64,000 nucleotides of DNA from Nymphaea colorata (lineage: Eukaryota > Streptophyta > Magnoliopsida > Nymphaeales > Nymphaeaceae). Positions 37,330 to 49,500 of this stretch are shown piece after piece; positions within the stretch are counted from its first letter, which is position 1, and each line of letters starts with the position of its first letter. The DNA is taken from NCBI RefSeq assembly GCF_008831285.2, contig NC_045142.1, positions 26,239,876-26,303,875 on the forward strand, read 5' to 3'. The translations under genes and the position numbers were made by a program. A model generated the notes under the pieces. That model searched no databases. It was not told the DNA's origin and saw only the letters and a list, made by a program, of their open reading frames with translations.

Positions 37330-38975
37330 CGCCGGATGCCGATGAGGAATCCTTGCGACCCAAAGGCACACCGGATCCCTCACACAGAAAGACCGAGAGA
37401 GAGAGAGAGAGAAGAGAGAGATGCTTCACAGACGTGCCATCGTGCATGCGCTCGAAGGGAAACGGGAAGGGAAACAAATAAATAAACGTCCGACCGTTCC
37501 CGGCCATGGATTGTTTGCAGATCAAGACCCAATTGTTCACCAAATTTCCAGATTCTGCTAAAACAAGAATTTCATTCATAACAGTACCTCTTTCATCAGA
37601 CCACCTACTCTTGTTCTGTCTACCTCATTGCCCGTAATTAATTGCTCCCACATCAAGCACGGTGAAGAAATCCAGTTAGGCAATCTCTTAAATTGCCTAC
37701 ATAACTTTCTGTAGCTACCGTCTGGGCCTTCACTCGGTCCCATTCAACTATTTTCAAATGGAAAAAGAAATAGTCAGTAATTGTAATTTATCATAAAATT
37801 GATTTGATAAAGGTAAAAAAGGGTCCCGGTGATCTCATTACTTACGTCCCAACCTCCACAAAAGATAATATTTTGAGAAGGATATAAGCAAGTTGTATCT
37901 TTTTTATGACATGCCATTGTGATCATCGCATATGACGGGCAAAGTATTATGAAGCTTAGTGTCCATGATGTGATTCAATTGTGTGATGATCAATTTGCCT
38001 AACAAGAGAGCCGAAGTGTCCACTCCTTCAATGCTGACTATATTAATATTGAACATATATTAATATTGTACAGTGAACTCATTCAGCAATTGGGGGTTTT
38101 GTAATTCATCCAAAATGTCAATTGTCCAAAGCTAGCAAATTTTAAATTAAAGTCCTTCGGTTTGCCCTACTAGAGATAAGGCATAAATGATATAAATCTT
38201 ATAGTTTAATGATACTGAAAAAACAAGTATAGATAATGCAATTACCAATGAAATCTATATGGTTTGATTATCCAGGATCTTAGATTAGATGTTCTGATCT
38301 AAAGGGGAGTTCGTTTTATTTAAGGCCATCAAGCTAGAAAGAAAGGGGTTTGACTTGAGATCCATGAATTCTAGGATGCAAAGTTTATAAACCAATGTTG
38401 TTGTTTAAACATAGAACTTCATGTCTTATTTAGAAATCAATTATCAAAGAACTTTGTCTAAGATCTTGTGATCTTAAAACATCTTAGACAAGTTGTATTT
38501 TGATTATTTTTGGTAATAAAAGGGTAGGAAGCCCTAAGGATTGCATTGGAAATACGTTAGATTTAAGATATGGTCTCTCGCTTCAGAGGAAGTTGGACAA
38601 GAGGACCCATTGACATCTATGATGTCCAAATTTAAGTGGAACAAGTTATTTTGAATTTGAAAAAAATTTGTGGTGTGAATTTGAATTGACATAATCTGTG
38701 AGCAGTATCAAAATCCACTTGTGAAAGTACCGACGGACTCGGGAACAAGGTAGGCGCTCCATCGCTCGATATCCAAGCCTAGACGTCCTTCGACCGTCCA
38801 CGCCAGAACCGACGGATATTAAGGGCGTCTAAGGTTGGGGAGGCGCTCAAGGGAGGCGTGCCCAGTGAAATGTCCAACTTTGACTCAACAATAATTTTAG
38901 GCCTATTTGGACCACCGGGAACGTACATATATATATATATGACTTTATAAAAAAATTATTATTTTAAAGAAAAAG

Positions 38976-39029
<54 letters not shown>

Positions 39030-40832
39030 CTTTATATAAAAAATTATTATTTTAATTTTTCCTTGTAACTAGAAATCATATTTTTACAAATTTTTTATAA
39101 GAGCAAAACTTTTGATAAAAACTGTTAACTCTTATCTTCGAAACAAAAAAACTCGATTTCATTATTATTTTTCTACAACTAAATTTATTGTTGCACTTTT
39201 AAATAGAACTAAGAACTAACAAGAGCAATGAAAGTAAAATTCTATAAATAAAATCCTACTTTAGACTCTTATTCAGTTTCCATCACAATTATGGACTTGC
39301 CTAAAAGAAAGCAGAAAATATATTTATTTTTTTAATTACAGGCCAAAAAAAGAAGGTAAATGGGTTTCAAAATAGGGAGAGAAAAAGGACTGGGTCTGGA
39401 CCATTTTGTGGATCTGCACGGATCCAGTCACTTCTCACTGTTTTGACCGACGCTACAGGTGAGAGCCGAGCCAAATTTAGTTGTTGAGCTTTGACAGGTA
39501 CTTCTAAGCACCAACTTCTTGACCGCTTACCGACAGACCCCTAGTAGGTCAAACCATAGTTGATAAACACATCGATCAACTAGGGGTTTTTCTTTTTTTT
39601 TTTTTTTTGCTGTGCATAGTCAAAAATTGAAGTTTATTTTTTAAATTATGAAATATCACAAACCTTATCAAATATACACATTTATATTTCATGTTGTTCA
39701 GTTTTAGCTGATAAAAAAATCAAACATAAAGTCCCAAGAAATTTACCTTCTTCCTCCTATTATTTATAGAAAAATTATATAGGTGTTTCAACCTTCCACC
39801 AATTCAAGCCCGAGTCACAATTTTGCTAACCATAGGACAAGCATCGAATGTGAAAAGTTAAAAGGCCGTTCCGTATCGGCTGATACGCATAGCATCAGCA
39901 TTTTGCCGATCTGATACTTGGACGATATGAACTTATATTTTATTTTACACTTCAAAATCAATTTAAATGAACTGATATTTACGAACATTTGTGCAAGGTA
40001 TTTAATCGTTGAAAATCCAGTCCAAGGATACAGAAACTTGTAGGAAATCGTTTCTTCCCAACCTTGCAAGTTATTGAGCTTTGGCTCGTCCGGAAGAGAT
40101 GCAAAGGTGGGCGAACGGCCAAAAACACCAGTGGCAATCCAGGATCCCTGTTCCCCTGCTCTGTGTATATTTTATAGCCACAGTAGAAGTTCTGCAGTAA
40201 CTAATAGATCACATAGCCTTTAAATCATGTTCAGAACACCCCCGAATTCCCAAGTCATGAACATGGATTCTTTTTAAGAATAATTAACTATCAACGAAAT
40301 AATTACCACTTAGATTTCCAATAGAAAATAAATAAATTTTACATATATGACAAATTTTCTTGGATGGGCCAACACCCACCCGTGGTGAAGAAGGTCAAGG
40401 GTCAGAACAATCGGCTCCAATCTAGTTTGTCTTGGGAAAAGAAAAATACTACAAGGCATGACGCTAGGGACAACGAGATCCGAACATCAAATAAACTCCA
40501 CAAAGATGGAATGTTCAGATACAACGTAAAAAATGAAAAATTGATATACACATTTATGTATGGGCAATGCCGCACCAACAAGAAGGCATGCCACAAGTAA
40601 AATTACAAGAGAGCGTGCCAAACTTCTCCTTAAAGAGAACCGTTTGATTTTCCACCTCCAGATGCAGGGACGCCAAAAGATGTTAAGCAGAAACACTCAC
40701 AATGCAAGGGAACCAACGCTCGAGTGGAGCAGTAGATCTCCCAAGAACTAGAGAAGCTGCTAGCACTATACAGAAAATACGACGACGGACTTTGCACATT
40801 GCATACGAACAGACAGACTTTTAGGAAAACAA
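37330..40832. other. Intergenic DNA with (TA)n tract
   Basis: 37330-37580 should be promoter and leader of the minus-strand gene. A (TA)n run sits at about 38976-39027, and a GC-rich patch without a long reading frame at 38730-38870. The 3' end of the snoRNA host transcript may fall in the last part. Nothing else recognised. Confidence 0.5.
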
Positions 40833-40910
40833 GGGCATCAGATAATAAGCGGAGTTTATGTCCACATCATATTTCAGTGTGTAGGATAAGATAGTTTACA
40901 TCATCTGCCC
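40833..40910 (-). ncRNA. Box C/D snoRNA candidate B (two 25S rRNA guides)
   Basis: Perfect 5-bp terminal stem (GGGCA / TGCCC), box C ATGATGT (40898-40904), D' CTGA (40874-40877), C' ATGATGT (40864-40870), D CTGA (40838-40841). The guide before D complements AATAAGCGGAG, present near the 5' end of plant 25S rRNA (11 pairs; the fifth base from D points to the U). The guide before D' matches GTGTAGAATAAG of 25S with one mismatch. rRNA sequences are from memory. Confidence 0.75.
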
Positions 40911-41836
40911 CGCTGTTTGTTGTCTCCAAGAAAAAGTCATCCTACGATGACCAAATGAAAACGTTTTAGAAAAGAAATCGGTTGAAGGACAAAGTGAGTA
41001 GGAAAAGAGCATTACCATCATTTCCCTTCTGTTAGCCCTATTTCTACCATGTAACGAGAGGATGCAAGTGGGAAAACGTAAACTGATTGCCAACATCATT
41101 CATTTTCAAGATTAAACATCATGCCCACTACTCTAAAACTTCAGCAAAGACGTGCATAACTGCGAAAACAGCACAAACTAATTTGCAGCATAGATGCTAA
41201 TGAACAATAGGAACACCAATCGCAGAAAAGATAGAAGTTGGAAAGCAAAAAATGCAAATGTTCGTCTACGACAGAAAACAAAGTGACATGGCAAACATAT
41301 TTTGGTTGGTCCATTTGACTCTAATGCCAAAACAAAAGATTGCAGTGAGCTGGTAAGCCAACCATTACATATAAGCATCAGTTTTATCCCACCAGCAATG
41401 CAGTAATCAGCTTTCATAAAACCTGAGAATGCGTGCTGATGAGTAGGTAAATAATGCTAATGTCAGAAATGCAAGATCAAGTTTCAGAATACAGGTGGGA
41501 GATCCTTCATGAGGATGCAGCTACAAAAGAGAATTATCGATCAAGAAAGTAAATATTGCACCGCAAGAGCGTGTTTTATTGTTGGTAAAGAAAAAGAGAG
41601 AGACCAATACTTAATCGGGATTATCATCTGAATTTTACAAGAGGATAAACACATATAAACACACAATTGTAATGGTTGTACTACAAATATAATCCAAACA
41701 AACGAGCCTGAGATCAACAGCACCACAGAAAGGCGCACAGCAGAAGAGCTAACACAAGAACGGCGAGCGCAGAAGAAAATGAAACAAAAGCAGGAGACCA
41801 TCCAAGACGGATAAAAACATTGGACAAATGGAAGAA

Positions 41837-41918
41837 GCAGTTCCCTCAGCAACTTGAGAAAAATACTCATCAACTAATCAGTATTAGCATGGTCAAGGAA
41901 ACATCCTTGGGAACCTGC
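41837..41918 (-). ncRNA. Box C/D snoRNA candidate C (18S rRNA guide)
   Basis: A terminal stem of GTTCCC with GGGAAC, extended by GCA/TGC around a one-base bulge. Box C is degenerate (AGGATGT), followed by D' CTGA, C' TTGATGA and D CTGA (41846-41849). The guide before D' complements ATTAGCATGG of 18S rRNA over 10 pairs. The fifth-base rule points to the A in AUUAG, which I recall as a conserved 2'-O-methyl site (yeast snR53 class). The second guide has no target I recognise. Confidence 0.65.
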
Positions 41919-42430
41919 AAATTGCAGTTACGATCAACGGGGGTGTCAAAAATCGTTTCCTTAATTTACAACCACCCAGACTAGTATTTTTTCTGGATAA
42001 AAGGTCATTCGGAGGAAATCAAGTGCTCAAACAGCGTACAAGACAAACAAGACTCCAAAAATGCGGGTCTTGAAGAACCTAGTCGAAGTAGCACGGATGC
42101 GGTAATGCCCATCAAAACTGCACTAAAGAAGAGCTATAGGAATTCAACAAATAGTGTCCCGGAAGGTGTGCTGACCGAAAGAACTATTTCAGAGATTATA
42201 ACGAGAAGATATAAATTGGCTGAGGAAGAACCACAAACAAAATGAGTTAAAATCATTAGCGTGCAAACAAACGCAGTATTATTTTATAGGGAAGAAAAAT
42301 TGAGTAAAAAGATATACAATAAAGAAGAAAGAGCGTTTATGTATCGCAAAACAAATTAACATATAGTAATAGAGTTACAGAGAAAGGGGGTGGATCGGCA
42401 AGAAAGATCACGAAGGACAAGCAAAACAGC

Positions 42431-42501
42431 TCCTCTCAGACAAATGCCTCGTATGACATCAAAGAATATCAGACTCGTCATCTGTTTCTCATCACAGAGG
42501 A
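42431..42501 (-). ncRNA. Box C/D snoRNA candidate A (targets not identified)
   Basis: Terminal stem TCCTC / GAGGA, box C GTGATGA (42489-42495, perfect consensus), D' CTGA (42469-42472), C' TGATGT (42456-42461), D CTGA (42436-42439); 71 bases. Guide segments AACAGATGACGAGT and TACGAGGCATTTGT lie directly upstream of D' and D. I could not match either to rRNA or snRNA from memory. Confidence 0.7.
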
Positions 42502-42610
42502 TCGCACATCACAAGCACAGAAGGGGAAAAAGGAAAACAGAGAACGGAAAAATTATAAACAGAAAACCTACCAGGGAGAGAGCGAGGCAGTCGATAGTGA
42601 GAGAGGTTAG

Positions 42611-42637
42611 TTATATAGAATTTGCATCCTAGGGTTT
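42611..42637 (-). promoter_or_regulatory. Telo-box plus TATA box of the snoRNA transcript
   Basis: Minus strand: AAACCCTA (42630-42637) then TATATAA (42611-42617), followed by a CT-rich start region near 42585. This pair is typical of plant snoRNA and ribosomal-protein promoters. Confidence 0.7.
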
Positions 42638-42639
42638 TT

Positions 42640-43577
42640 GACAGACCGACTACTGAAAATGACTAATTTAGCCCCTAAAAAAATAAATTGGCCTCCAAGG
42701 GCCTAAAGGTTCCCTCGTCGCTCAAGCCTTTCATCGGAACCGTCCATCGCCATCGAGATCTGACTTTCCATAGTCGCATGAACCCAGTTATTGCTCGACA
42801 GACCGTCGAGTAGCCGGCCCGGGTACCGGGGCCCCGACCCGGCCTTGCTCCACGCACTTTTTCCTAGTCATTTTCCTCCCGCCTCTTTTCAGTTTTCCTA
42901 CCTCTCTTTTATTTCCTCTCTTTCCATGGCCATTGGCGATTACCATCATCGCGTTTCACCGGACCACCAGCATTGGACCGACCATGGATCTGGCTGCCGG
43001 CGAGGGTTAGATGGACTGGTCGTTTCCGATGTTGTCGGGCTCCGCACCCGGCCGGCTGCCCTCCCTCCTCACAGTCACAAAGCTCAACTTTCCAGCCAGA
43101 TCTAAAAAGAAACGTTGGACAAACAAGACTGCACGAATGTGCCAGTAAGATATAACGGTTCCTACTAGTCCTATTAGATATGGTAGCATTCTCTAATCTA
43201 TACATCCAAATCCATTGGATAGGCAGGCCTGGGACTGTGGAACTTGCCTTGCTTTTTATTTCTTTTACATATTTGACAGATGCACTTGTCCATGATAAAA
43301 CAACTAAGAATTGTGACATATCGCCCATAATGGTGGGCAAAGAATAGGGAAAAAATAATTACAAATTGGGGGCAAGGCATTCAGTGGTGGGAAACTTCCT
43401 CCGCCATCGTTTGCCTGGACAAACGACGGAAAGGGTGTCCGTCCTTCACCAACCATCTGAATGAGGCAAGAAAGGCAGTAGGTGCACACTTCACTAACAA
43501 ATTAATGGAGGAGGATATACAACTAGTTCGGTGTATGCCGTCTCACATTTCTGCAGACTGATTTCTGCTTGAAGTAG
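42640..43577. other. Intergenic DNA between snoRNA promoter and PLD zeta 3' end
   Basis: 42690-43105 is GC-rich and open in several frames on both strands, including a plus-strand ATG at 42926 (MAIGDYHHR...), but nothing protein-like was recognised. The right end should be PLD zeta 3' UTR. Confidence 0.5.
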
Positions 43578-46500
43578 TTAATGGAAGACTTGCGGAGACG
43601 CATAAAACTCAGTCTCGTTGAATACTGGTCTTAGATCTTCTTGGCACATGAAATCCAAGGGATAAGAGACAAGGAACCCTTTCACTGACTGTAGTTTCTC
43701 CATGGGGTCAATTGCTCTGGCATCTCCATTTTGATAAGACTCCAGCCTCTCAGGAGATATTCCTAAATCGATGGTTGTATGCCCAATCTTCTCCTTCCAG
43801 TAACCCATCGCTTGCCTTAATGCGGTTCTGCAACCATAACAAATAGAAGCATTTGCTTAAGGATCTCTACAAGGAAAGAAAGATCACGCATAGAAAAGAG
43901 TTATTCCCACCATTTTATTTTTACCTGGAGTGTATTCGATCATTCGGGATGCATGCAAATACATCTTGATAGATGATGGTATTTGTCTGCAGATCCGGAA
44001 AGTTGAATTAAGGCAAATAGTTAAGGCACCAAAATGTCGAATGGTAAAGAGAAAACTTGAGAACTTTGGAGGCAACGTTTAGTCTGTTCAACCACTATTA
44101 GCAGGCTTCATGCAAATCAGGTCAATCAACGGCGTTGTAAATCAACCAAATGTACAATCACAGAGAATTTTTCCGAGTAATCAACATAAGTTTCCAGCAA
44201 CAAAGAGGAAGATACAGACATAAATAAGCCTTCTAGAACAGCTACAGTACACATATCCAGGGCACCTAGGCTAAAAAATGGATAGGTTTCTATTAGATTT
44301 CTGATCCAAAACCGATCTATTATCCGACATTCGGAACATTAAAATAGAATATGCATGCACTTCAGCTAGGGTGCAGATTTAACACGTAGGATCTACGAAT
44401 GACATCTTTAATGTATTTCATGCTTTTATTCTTTTCAATTTCAACAAAATATGCAAGCAAATACAATAAAAGAAGGTACGTGCATGCGGCAGTTGCTTTG
44501 ATAAATGCCGACACATGCATATTCACCGGCACGCAACTAACGAACTCCTTTAAGCCTATCAATTATGACATGTCTAAGGTGAATTTCAAGCAAAAATCGA
44601 AGGGCTGAGTCACTGAAATCAAGACAGATACGGTTTGCTTGCAAACCACAAATTAGAACTCACCTTTGCAGTTGCCATCCATATATCCTTGTATGTTGCT
44701 TCAATCACAGGGTCACAAATTCTAGACATCTGAAAGAAGAACAAGAACAAGCCTAGTCATAACAAGGGACATGTTTGTAAAGGTACGGATAACTGTTGAT
44801 ACAGGTGGAATGCCTAATTTAGAAGAATATGTACATAGACCAACACTACTCCTTAGAAGAAAATTGAGTCTCAACCACAGCAAGCAATTTTTGAAAATAA
44901 GGCACTATGTCAATTATTTATCATAAAATATGCCCATGCACAGCAAGCAATTTTTGGAAATAAGGCACTATGTTATATATTTATCATAAAATATGCCCAT
45001 GCATATCCTGTAGTCTGTAGAGTTAGAGACAAACAAAAGCAAGATCTTTAGGGATGGTCATGATTCATTCCGGGAAATGGATTATTAAATCTAGAACCAA
45101 CATATGCAGGCAGACTTTAAGTGATCCTTGGCATTATTAAAAAGAAAAAACAGAATAAAAATGAGTAAGATGTACATGGATACAGGCTGCATAAGGTACA
45201 CAAAATTAAACATATTCCGCAACTATAAAAACAGAGAAAAGGAAGACCAGAACACATAGACCAACCTCTGTAGGATGTAAACCAAGATGTTCATACCACA
45301 ATGACATGCGGAGACTGTAAGCAAACTTCCCAGCTCTCCATGGGCTTCCATTCATACATGAACCAACAAACTCTTTATCCTCAATAAGAATACCAATCTG
45401 CAAAAAATAGAACCACAATTTACGAAGAAAATGCAAGTTAAAAACCATTAACAGGTCTGATCTAGCTTACTCTCAAATATAATAATAGTAATCAGATTTA
45501 ATCTTGGAATGGAAGCTATAGGCTTAAAAAATAGAGAAAACGGCAAAAAGCTCCACCAGTAAAATATGATAAAGGCAAAAGCAAGGCTCCCTGATGTGCC
45601 AGCGGCAGCTAAGGGGTTCTTGATGTCTCAACCGTGAGCCATAAGGCAAGACATCCGACTCTCATTGGCTCCACAGTCTAAACCACAGGTCTTTCCTTCT
45701 AAAATCAGATACGTTGTTATGTGCGTACCTCAGAATCTCTGCAGCCTAGCAAACTTCTGTCATTTATATTAGCAGATCCAACCAGCACAGCACGATCATC
45801 AACAATCATCAGCTTGCTATGGACATAGACCTGACAGTGGAAATTTCACTGCAACATCAGCTAATCATGATGGTATGATGCATAAGATATTGACAATAAT
45901 AAATCAAGTGATAAAAGATGGAACACTGCATCTTGACAATCGCCTCAAAGATGCACAGTTGAACTTAACCAAAAAAGAGTGAGATGAGATGCAACATAGA
46001 GAGGCTTCAACTTTCACCTGACTAGTGGCAAGAGGGCCATGATCGCCTAACCTTCCATAAGATCTAAGGCCATAAAATGAAATATAATCATCAGTTTTAG
46101 GACCAATGATATCATGTAAGTTTTTCAGTATAGAGCTCTGTCCTCTGCAGATGGTGCGATACTGCCAGTGCATTAGAGCTCTCACAGTTGCAGCACCTCC
46201 ATCATCTATCCCTCCCTGTAGCATCAGAAGGTTAATGAGAAAAACCAAGTTTATGGATTCAAAAAGAGCAGAACCAGCAATTATGATACCTGGAATCCAG
46301 GCAAGAGAGGTACAACCACAATTACTCTAAAACTTTTCTTTTCATTGTATGCACGCAAAACTCGGCGGTATAATGCTTCTAGCACACGGTTGTGGATTAT
46401 ATCATCTCCTGAAAGACCTGATATGAAAAACTGATTCTGAAACATGGAGGGAATATGACAATGAGCATCTTGTTAAAAAACAGGAGACTATACATCTTTA

Positions 46501-49500
46501 ACATTAATATATGAAGGCATCATAAGTCAAACATCCTCAGTGTCCAATAAATCATGATAATGTGTTGATAAAAGCAGCACAATGTTTGAACTGTATAGAA
46601 TAAGGTATTAACCTGATTAGTGCACAAATCATTCACTACCTGAAATACCACACTATCACCTGATACAGAAGCCTCCTAAACTCCAGGCATGTGTACAAAG
46701 ACCTTCTGACACCAACAAATTAGAGTTCCACCTAAATAGACCAATCACATATCCAGAGGATCCAACTACCTGGCAATCACTTTTTGCTATTGGCACTTCA
46801 TAATTTCATTCATCCAACCACATCTTAGCCTTAATGAAAAGCATGAACATTTAGGAGTACAAAATACAACTGTCAATAACTCAATTTAATCAACTTTCTT
46901 ATGCCTCATCAACTATTTTTCCCAATAAGGTTATTAAGTTGTCCTTCTAGAAACATTAATGAAACTAATAATTCAATTGCATTTGGGGATTAAAATCATT
47001 TTCATGATGTGCTGCAAGCATTATTCAAAAGCTTTTGTATCTCCAGTAAAATCTTGTATGTTTTGATACCTGTGAGAAACACTCAATAGGTTGCCAGTAA
47101 AACTTTCATTTACAAATATGATTATTGATCAACCACTTCTCAACTGGATATTTAAAATATGTAATAAAGAACTCCAGAAGTCTAATGGGCTAATAGCAAT
47201 TGTTGGCTGTAAATCACCAGTCACATATTCTTTTGGAAGCTTGTTAGGACAATTTAGCTACGATCCATAGAAATTTCATCTTCCCTATTGGCTATATCAA
47301 AAGGTCATTATTAACAGAAGCAGGTTGAAGTGAGCTGATTGAATCCAACAACAAACTTAATTGGGCCAATTTCAAAAGGTTCTAAGGGATCGAGGATCAA
47401 TCAAGTTATCAACAGTTTGGGTTGTGGTTGACATTCACATTAATAACATAGTCTAAAAAACTTTAGGCACTATGAAAAATCTCATTTCATATTAAAACTA
47501 TTACAACATAAGTCATTGAAAAAGAATTGCTCTTTCAAATGATCCTAATAATACTTTCCACACAAACATCACCATACCGACAACAAGTTTACTTGACTTT
47601 GGTCATTAAGCTAACAGATGGGATACATAACTTGCAAAGCTACTACAACGTTAAACTGTACTAATCATAGAACACTGCTAGAGGAAGGATAAGAAACAAT
47701 TCTAGTGCCAAGGAGGGATTGCATATAAGCCAATAGTTTCTTTCCTAATCAGGTATTGATAAGACAGTTACCTCAATGTATATGAAGTGTTCAGATTTCT
47801 CAATAATTGCGCAATATGCATTGTGAATGCTTTCCTCGGTTTGACTTGTTCCTGCAGACCATTGCCCAACACTCCTGACAACCTAGCACCAGAAAAATTT
47901 AAGGTGAATGTGCCATTTTTATGCCCTTAATTTCTGCAGCTTGAATTTTTCCAGTGCCAACAGACTACTAGTAAACTGGGATAAAGTTTATCACAATAAA
48001 TGAATGAGTTCATCCAGGTACACATATACAAGAATATCAGCGATCACTAATGAACTATTCAATAAAAAGATCCAGACATTGCTGTGGGAGGGAGTGTTAG
48101 ACTTGAGAGGCTTGTCAATGGGTCAGGTTTTGGTCCAACCTGAAAAATGACCCTGCGGTGTCAGGTCCAGACCTACTAAGGTTAAGTATTATGGAGGCAA
48201 ATTCACTTAGCCAAATTTAGGGCCCAACGTTAGGGTTTTAGGTAATTGAGTAGAATATACAGGATCCCATTTACAAGGCTGTAGGTGCAATACAGAAATT
48301 TATGTAAGGGACATGAATCTCACCCAAAGTGCAATTAAGATCCAGAAATTTTGCATGTAAAATACAAAAAATTTATTGAAATTGGTTTCTTATTCTATCC
48401 AAGACCAGATTCAGATCAGGCCTCCCTTGGGCAAGCCAGGTTACCAGGATTAAGTACCGCTGCCCTAATGTCAGATCCAGATCCAGAGCCAAATAAGTCC
48501 AGCTCAAGTTTGAAGTGATGATGGCTCCACAAATAGTTAGCATAGTTGGTCAACAAATTTAGACTTGGAGTAGCAGATGACACCTTATAAAGGTTTATAT
48601 ATAATACTCATGGTGCCATATTATTTCAGCCTAAGTCACATGGGTACTTCAATAAGGTCCACATACCCATGTCGCCGTACCCGTACCCAAATTGGGTACT
48701 TGGACACACTTTGGTATCTTTTAGATCCAAACTGATCAATTTTACTTTGATTTAATTTTTCCACCTTACTTTTCATTATATTCTTAGAGTTACTATTCAT
48801 TAACATATAATGTTTTTATTTATATCACTTGTTTATTAAAATCTTGCTTTCATTTTTAATTTTTTTGTGTTATTTTGCATATATACGTGTATATATCCTG
48901 TCGTACCCCCGTACCCACATTTTTAAAGTTGTTTTGTCCGTACCCATATCTCCGTACCCATACCCATGTGACTTAGATATTTTCAGCCCTCAAGAAGGGA
49001 TATGATGCTAAATGTGTCATGATATAAAAGCAAATTTTAAGATTGAATGTTGACATCAGCAAAAGACTCAGCAAGACCCTTTGTTTCAATCCAGAACAAA
49101 AATTTGCTCTTTGCAATTCCAATAGCATCAGTTGACAGAATTATGGAGTAAAAATGTGCACCATACTAGGGAATTTTAAAAAACAACAAAATTCATATAA
49201 CAGATAGGTGAAGACAAAATTAACCTGACAGCGACAGGAGCAGCAGGGACCAACTTGTGTAGCTTCATTTGTGGGAGTGTCAAATGTGAGCCTCTCCTGG
49301 GTATCCCACCACTCATCATTTTGTTGTTTAGATGTGTCTATCAACGGCTTTCCTTGAATACGTTTGGTACCATGATCATTAACAAACCCTTCCATCTGCA
49401 TATCTGGACCATGATCAACCTTCGACTTCCTATAAGAAAAGACATGGCTCCAGCTGGATACCATTCTCTGGTCAATGACATCAGGACTTATTCTTAGTTC

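Larger units (their letters stand above)
40833..42590 (-). ncRNA. Putative non-coding snoRNA host or cluster transcript
   Basis: Inferred transcript: a telo-box and TATA box (42611-42637) are followed by a pyrimidine-rich leader, a possible donor CTG|GTAGGT at 42571 and three box C/D snoRNA candidates at spacings of about 500-1000 bases. No protein-like exon is visible on this strand. Wide spacing fits intronic snoRNAs in a spliced host better than a compact polycistron. Start and end are approximate; the 3' end is unknown. Confidence 0.5.

Noticed and set aside
41411..41520. Possible further C/D snoRNA around TGATGAG at 41436 (plus) or CTGA pair on minus
   Set aside because: No matching box C/D pair at proper spacing and no terminal stem.
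41541..41873. 110-codon minus-strand frame rich in Phe/Leu/Ser
   Set aside because: Overlaps snoRNA candidate C; low-complexity hydrophobic composition, no splice or family support.
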